From Betaproteobacteria bacterium Ga0077526 (GTDB lineage: Bacteria > Pseudomonadota > Gammaproteobacteria > Burkholderiales > Ga0077523): DNA of 64,000 bases. The position numbers and the translations under genes were made by a program. The notes beneath the pieces are model-generated. The model had not been told where the DNA came from. It saw only the letters and a program-made list of their open reading frames with translations, and made no database searches. The stretch spans positions 145,572-209,571 of the forward strand of contig LNDV01000038.1 of the NCBI GenBank assembly GCA_001464765.1, read 5' to 3'. Positions 61,224 to 64,000 of this stretch are shown here, in pieces (the first letter of the stretch is position 1; every line of letters begins with the position of its first letter).

Positions 61224-63041
61224 TCAGAACTCCGCCCATTCGCCGTCCCCGCCGCCGGCAGCGATTGCGCCTCGGGCACCAGCGGCCTCGCCGTCCCGAC
61301 GCTTCGCGGCCGGCTTGGCCTTGGGAACCGGCTTTGCCGGCAGACGACTGACGTTCTTCGCGCGATCCGGCCCGCGCCGCTCGGCGCGGCCGTCCCAGCC
61401 AGCCCCCACGACACGGGAATTCTCCTGAAGGCGGTAGGCCGTCACGGCCTGGGTCAGCGTCTGCGCCTGTTCCTCCAGGCTCTCCGCCGCGGCCGCGGCC
61501 TCTTCCACCAGTGCCGCGTTCTGCTGCGTCACCTCGTCCATCTGCGTGATCGCCTGGTTCACCTGCTCTGTCGGTGACCCGTTTCACCGACGTCACGATC
61601 TCGTCCATCGTCTTGCCCGCTTCGTCCACCAGACGGCCGCCCGACTCCACCTTCCCGACCGAGTCCGAGATCAGCGACTTGATCTCCTTCGCCGCGTTCG
61701 CGCTGCGCTGCGCCAGACTGCGCACCTCCGTCGCCACCACCGCGAAGCCTCGTCCCTGCTCTCCAGCCCGCGCGGCTTCCACCGCCGCGTTCAGCGCCAG
61801 GATGTTCGTCTGGAACGCGATCCCGTCGATCACCGAGATGATGTCCGCGATCTTCTTGCTGCTCGCGCCCCTACCACCAGCTGGTTTGCCTGTTTCGCGT
61901 TGTCCGCGTTCTGACGCACCGTCGAGGTCAGTTCCTCCATCGACGAGGCCGTCTCTTCCAGGCTGGAGGCCTGTTCTTCCGTTCGGTTGGAAAGGTCCTG
62001 GTTGCCGCTGGAGATCTCCCGGGCGGCGGTAGAAATGGCCTCCGACGCGCCCCGGATGTCGTTGACCATCCGCGCCATCCCGTCGACGAGTTCGTTCACG
62101 CCTTCGCAAAGAGTGCGCATGTCACCCGTTCGCGTGGAAACATCCACTCGCGCCACCAGGTCGCCAGCGCTTGCGCCACGTACCAGGGTCTGGATATCGG
62201 CGACCACCTCTTCCAGCGTGCGACTGGTCATGACTTCCTGAGTGACATCCTGGGCGTACTTGACGAGCTTCACCGGTCGGCCCGAAGCACTGAGTACCGG
62301 GTTGTAGCTGGCCTGAATCCAGACTTCCCGTCCGCCCTTCGCGATCCGTTTGTAGCGTCCGGCGTCGGGTTCGCCCCGCCCCAGGCGCCGCCAGAACTCC
62401 CGATACTCTTCGCTGCCGCCGTACGCCGGGTCCACGAACATGCGATGGTGCTGGCCGACGATCTCCTCGAGCCGGTAACCCATGGCGTTCAGGAAGTTGT
62501 CGTTTGCATTGAGAATCTGACCGTCGAGCGTGAATTCGATCATCGCCAGGGATCGGTTCAGCGCCTTGACGCGTGCGGCCTGATCGGCAGACAGTTCCTG
62601 GGCCGCCGTGACATCTGACGCGTACTTGACCACCTTCACGAGCGCACCGGTCTCGTCGAACACTGGGTTGTAGCTTGCCTGGATCCAGATCTCCCGGCCG
62701 CCCTTGGCGATGCGCCGATACATTCCCGAGTGATACTCCCCACTCCCCAGCTTGTCCCAGAACGCCTTGTAAGCGGAACTGCGAGCTTCCGTATCGTCCA
62801 TGAACATCCGATGATGCTGGCCACGAATTTCATCGAGGGAGTAGCCGACGGTCTCCAGAAAATTTCGGTTGGCCGTCAGGATCTGACCAGTCGGCGTGAA
62901 TTCGATGACGGCCTGCGACCGGTCAAGGGCGGCCAGCCGGGAGCACATGTCCTGCACGGCCTTCACATCGAACACCCGTCCGTCCGTCGTCCTGACCTTC
63001 CCTACTCCGGCTGCGAACCGCTCCTTCAACCCGTCGAGCAT
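61224..63041 (-). pseudogene. Chemoreceptor gene with two PAS domains, broken by two deletions
   Basis: Start ATG 63041 (GGGGGAT upstream). The intact part encodes two PAS domains (about residues 26-140 and 150-262, each with the QHHRMF motif), a HAMP-like linker and the start of the signalling domain, with no transmembrane helix. Near 61873 the frame jumps after NQLVVGA: about 67 bases are missing compared with related receptors. Near 61574 about 47 bases are missing after KRVTD. The two losses sum to a multiple of three, so the tail (61562 to 61224, ending EWAEF) returns to the first frame, but the middle is read out of frame and reaches a stop at 61830. Real pseudogene or assembly error at a repeated sequence. 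Confidence 0.8.
61440..61873. repeat. Direct repeat shared with 63535-64000 (receptor signalling domains)
   Basis: The bases encoding the signalling domain are nearly identical in the two neighbouring receptor genes, with runs of 30 or more identical bases (for example around 61785-61860 and 63920-64000). The left copy lacks two internal blocks. Such repeats invite recombination, gene conversion or mis-assembly. Confidence 0.8.
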
Positions 63042-63189
63042 GCCATCCCCCTTGTCCGTCGACACTAAGCCCGACTGGTAACGGCCGTGAGCCAAGGGGA
63101 TTCATCAGGCTCAGCCTGTCCTGCGCCCGAGGAAAAACCTTAGCCTTCCTGAAGCACGAGGACGAATCTCATGGAGAAGGTGCGAGGCG

Positions 63190-63223
63190 AAAAAAAACGT
63201 GCGGTCGGTTTCCCGACTGCACG
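63190..63223 (-). terminator. Terminator of the second chemoreceptor gene
   Basis: On the minus strand an 11-bp stem with one mismatch (63223-63213 with 63208-63198, CGTGC and GTCGG blocks), a 4-base loop and eight T. It lies 60 bases after the stop at 63284 and separates the two receptor genes. Confidence 0.85.
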
Positions 63224-63283
63224 CTCCTGGCAACGTGAGAACGAAAGGCTTGGGACAGTCCCCACAACCTGCGCGGACCTTCC

Positions 63284-64000
63284 CTAGAACTCTTCCCACT
63301 CCGACTCGGTCACTGCCCCGACCACCACCTTCGCCTTGCGCGGCTTCGCACCGCGGCCCGACGACGCGGCGGTCTTTTTCCCGGCCTCTTTCCCGACCTC
63401 CTTCGCTGGAGCCTTTGCGGGAATCCTCGCCACGTTCTGTGCGCGATCCGGACCACGCCGCTCGGCCGCACCATCCCAGCTGGCGTTGCCCGGCCGGAAG
63501 GCGGCCCTGTCTGCGACCTTGAAGACCGACACGGCCTGCGACAGCAACTGCGCCTGTTCCTCCAGGCTCTCCGCCGCGGCCGCCGCCTCTTCCACCAGCG
63601 CCGCGTTCTGCTGCGTCACCTCGTCCATCGAGGTCACGGCATGGTTCACCTGCTCGATCCCGGAACTCTGCTCCACCGACGCCGCCGTGATCTCGGCCAT
63701 GATGTCCGTCACACGCTTCACCGACACCACGACCTCGTCCATCGTCTTGCCCGCTTCGTCCACCAGACGGCCGCCCGACTCCACCTTGCCCACCGAGTCC
63801 GAGATCAGCGCCTTGATCTCCTTCGCCGCGTTCGCGCTTCGCTGCGCGAGGTTGCGCACTTCGGTTGCCACCACGGCGAAGCCACGACCCTGCTCTCCGG
63901 CCCGCGCGGCTTCCACCGCCGCATTCAGCGCCAGGATGTTCGTCTGGAACGCGATCCCGTCGATCACCGAGATGATGTCCGCGATCTTCTTGCTGCTCGC
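63284..64000 (-). CDS. C-terminal part of a chemoreceptor (cut by window edge)
   Basis: 238 residues of a methyl-accepting chemotaxis protein, open to base 64000 in frame. It contains the signalling hairpin tip (TNILALNAAVEAARAGEQG), the second methylation helix (AALVEEAAAAAESLEEQ), an Ala/Lys linker and a C-terminal EWEEF tether for CheR/CheB binding. Very similar to the broken receptor next to it, and intact at both places where that one has deletions. Confidence 0.93.
   Translation of the reverse strand, partial: ASSKKIADIISVIDGIAFQTNILALNAAVEAARAGEQGRGFAVVATEVRNLAQRSANAAKEIKALISDSVGKVESGGRLVDEAGKTMDEVVVSVKRVTDIMAEITAASVEQSSGIEQVNHAVTSMDEVTQQNAALVEEAAAAAESLEEQAQLLSQAVSVFKVADRAAFRPGNASWDGAAERRGPDRAQNVARIPAKAPAKEVGKEAGKKTAASSGRGAKPRKAKVVVGAVTESEWEEF

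Noticed and set aside
63042..63189. Sigma-28 promoter for the broken receptor gene
   Set aside because: GCCGTTAC is present but no -35-like element lies 11 bases upstream.

Overview
The window looks like a chromosomal segment of a high-G+C betaproteobacterium. The support is the gene order tRNA-Val, thrS, infC, rpmI, rplT, pheS, pheT, ihfA, merR, tRNA-Pro; a class I polyhydroxybutyrate (PHB) set (phaC, phaB, phaR); a PEP-CTERM secreted protein; and a cheW-R-D-B chemotaxis cluster. No phage, insertion sequence, CRISPR array or rRNA gene was seen. Most genes are housekeeping or central carbon metabolism, many joined by 4-base ATGA or GTGA overlaps.

Layout. 1-3.4 kb: the start of a lipase-like protein and a large lipoprotein, a 614-base spacer with a sigma-54-like promoter, a PEP-CTERM protein and a cupredoxin-like protein. 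3.6-8.4 kb: an AIM24 / M48 peptidase / apt operon, a GlcG/HbpS-like protein, a DUF429-like protein and folE. 8.4-16.4 kb: an aromatic-catabolism operon (homogentisate-dioxygenase family, DUF2783, FAD monooxygenase, metallo-beta-lactamase-fold protein, Bug/TctC solute-binding protein) with a divergent IclR regulator, followed by acetoacetyl-CoA synthetase behind a sigma-54-like promoter. 16.4-21.7 kb: a thioredoxin-like protein, CopA, CopZ and a multi-domain diguanylate cyclase. 21.7-24.4 kb: bamD, rluD, pgeF and a small membrane protein. 24.4-29.7 kb: phaC, phaB, a strongly structured intergenic region, phaR and rimO. 29.7-37.1 kb: a DUF1232 protein, a YoaA-type helicase, the alaC / GNAT / hom / thrC operon and an Mth938-like protein. 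37.1-42.8 kb: a chemoreceptor, a class II histone-deacetylase-like enzyme and a divergent Pat-like lysine acetyltransferase. 43-47 kb: MoxR / DUF58 / transglutaminase. 46.9-57.6 kb: nlpD, pcm, surE, tRNA-Pro and the translation operon. 57.6-64 kb: STAS protein, cheB, cheD, cheR, cheW and two closely related chemoreceptor genes, the first broken by two deletions and the second cut by the window edge.

How the genes fit together. Ring cleavage of homogentisate-type compounds finally yields acetoacetate; the neighbouring acetoacetyl-CoA synthetase can activate it, and acetoacetyl-CoA is the substrate of PhaB, whose product PhaC polymerises. Maleylacetoacetate isomerase, fumarylacetoacetase and phaA are not in the window. 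The Pat-like acetyltransferase and the deacetylase form a possible acetylation/deacetylation pair. The chemotaxis genes show sigma-28-like promoters (cheW and the 38.8 kb receptor) and C-terminal xWxxF tethers on two receptors.

The least expected structures are a probable minus-strand RNA of about 200 nt made of consecutive perfect hairpins ending in a terminator between phaB and phaR, the AUC start codon of infC, and a doubly deleted chemoreceptor gene lying next to a near-identical paralogue.
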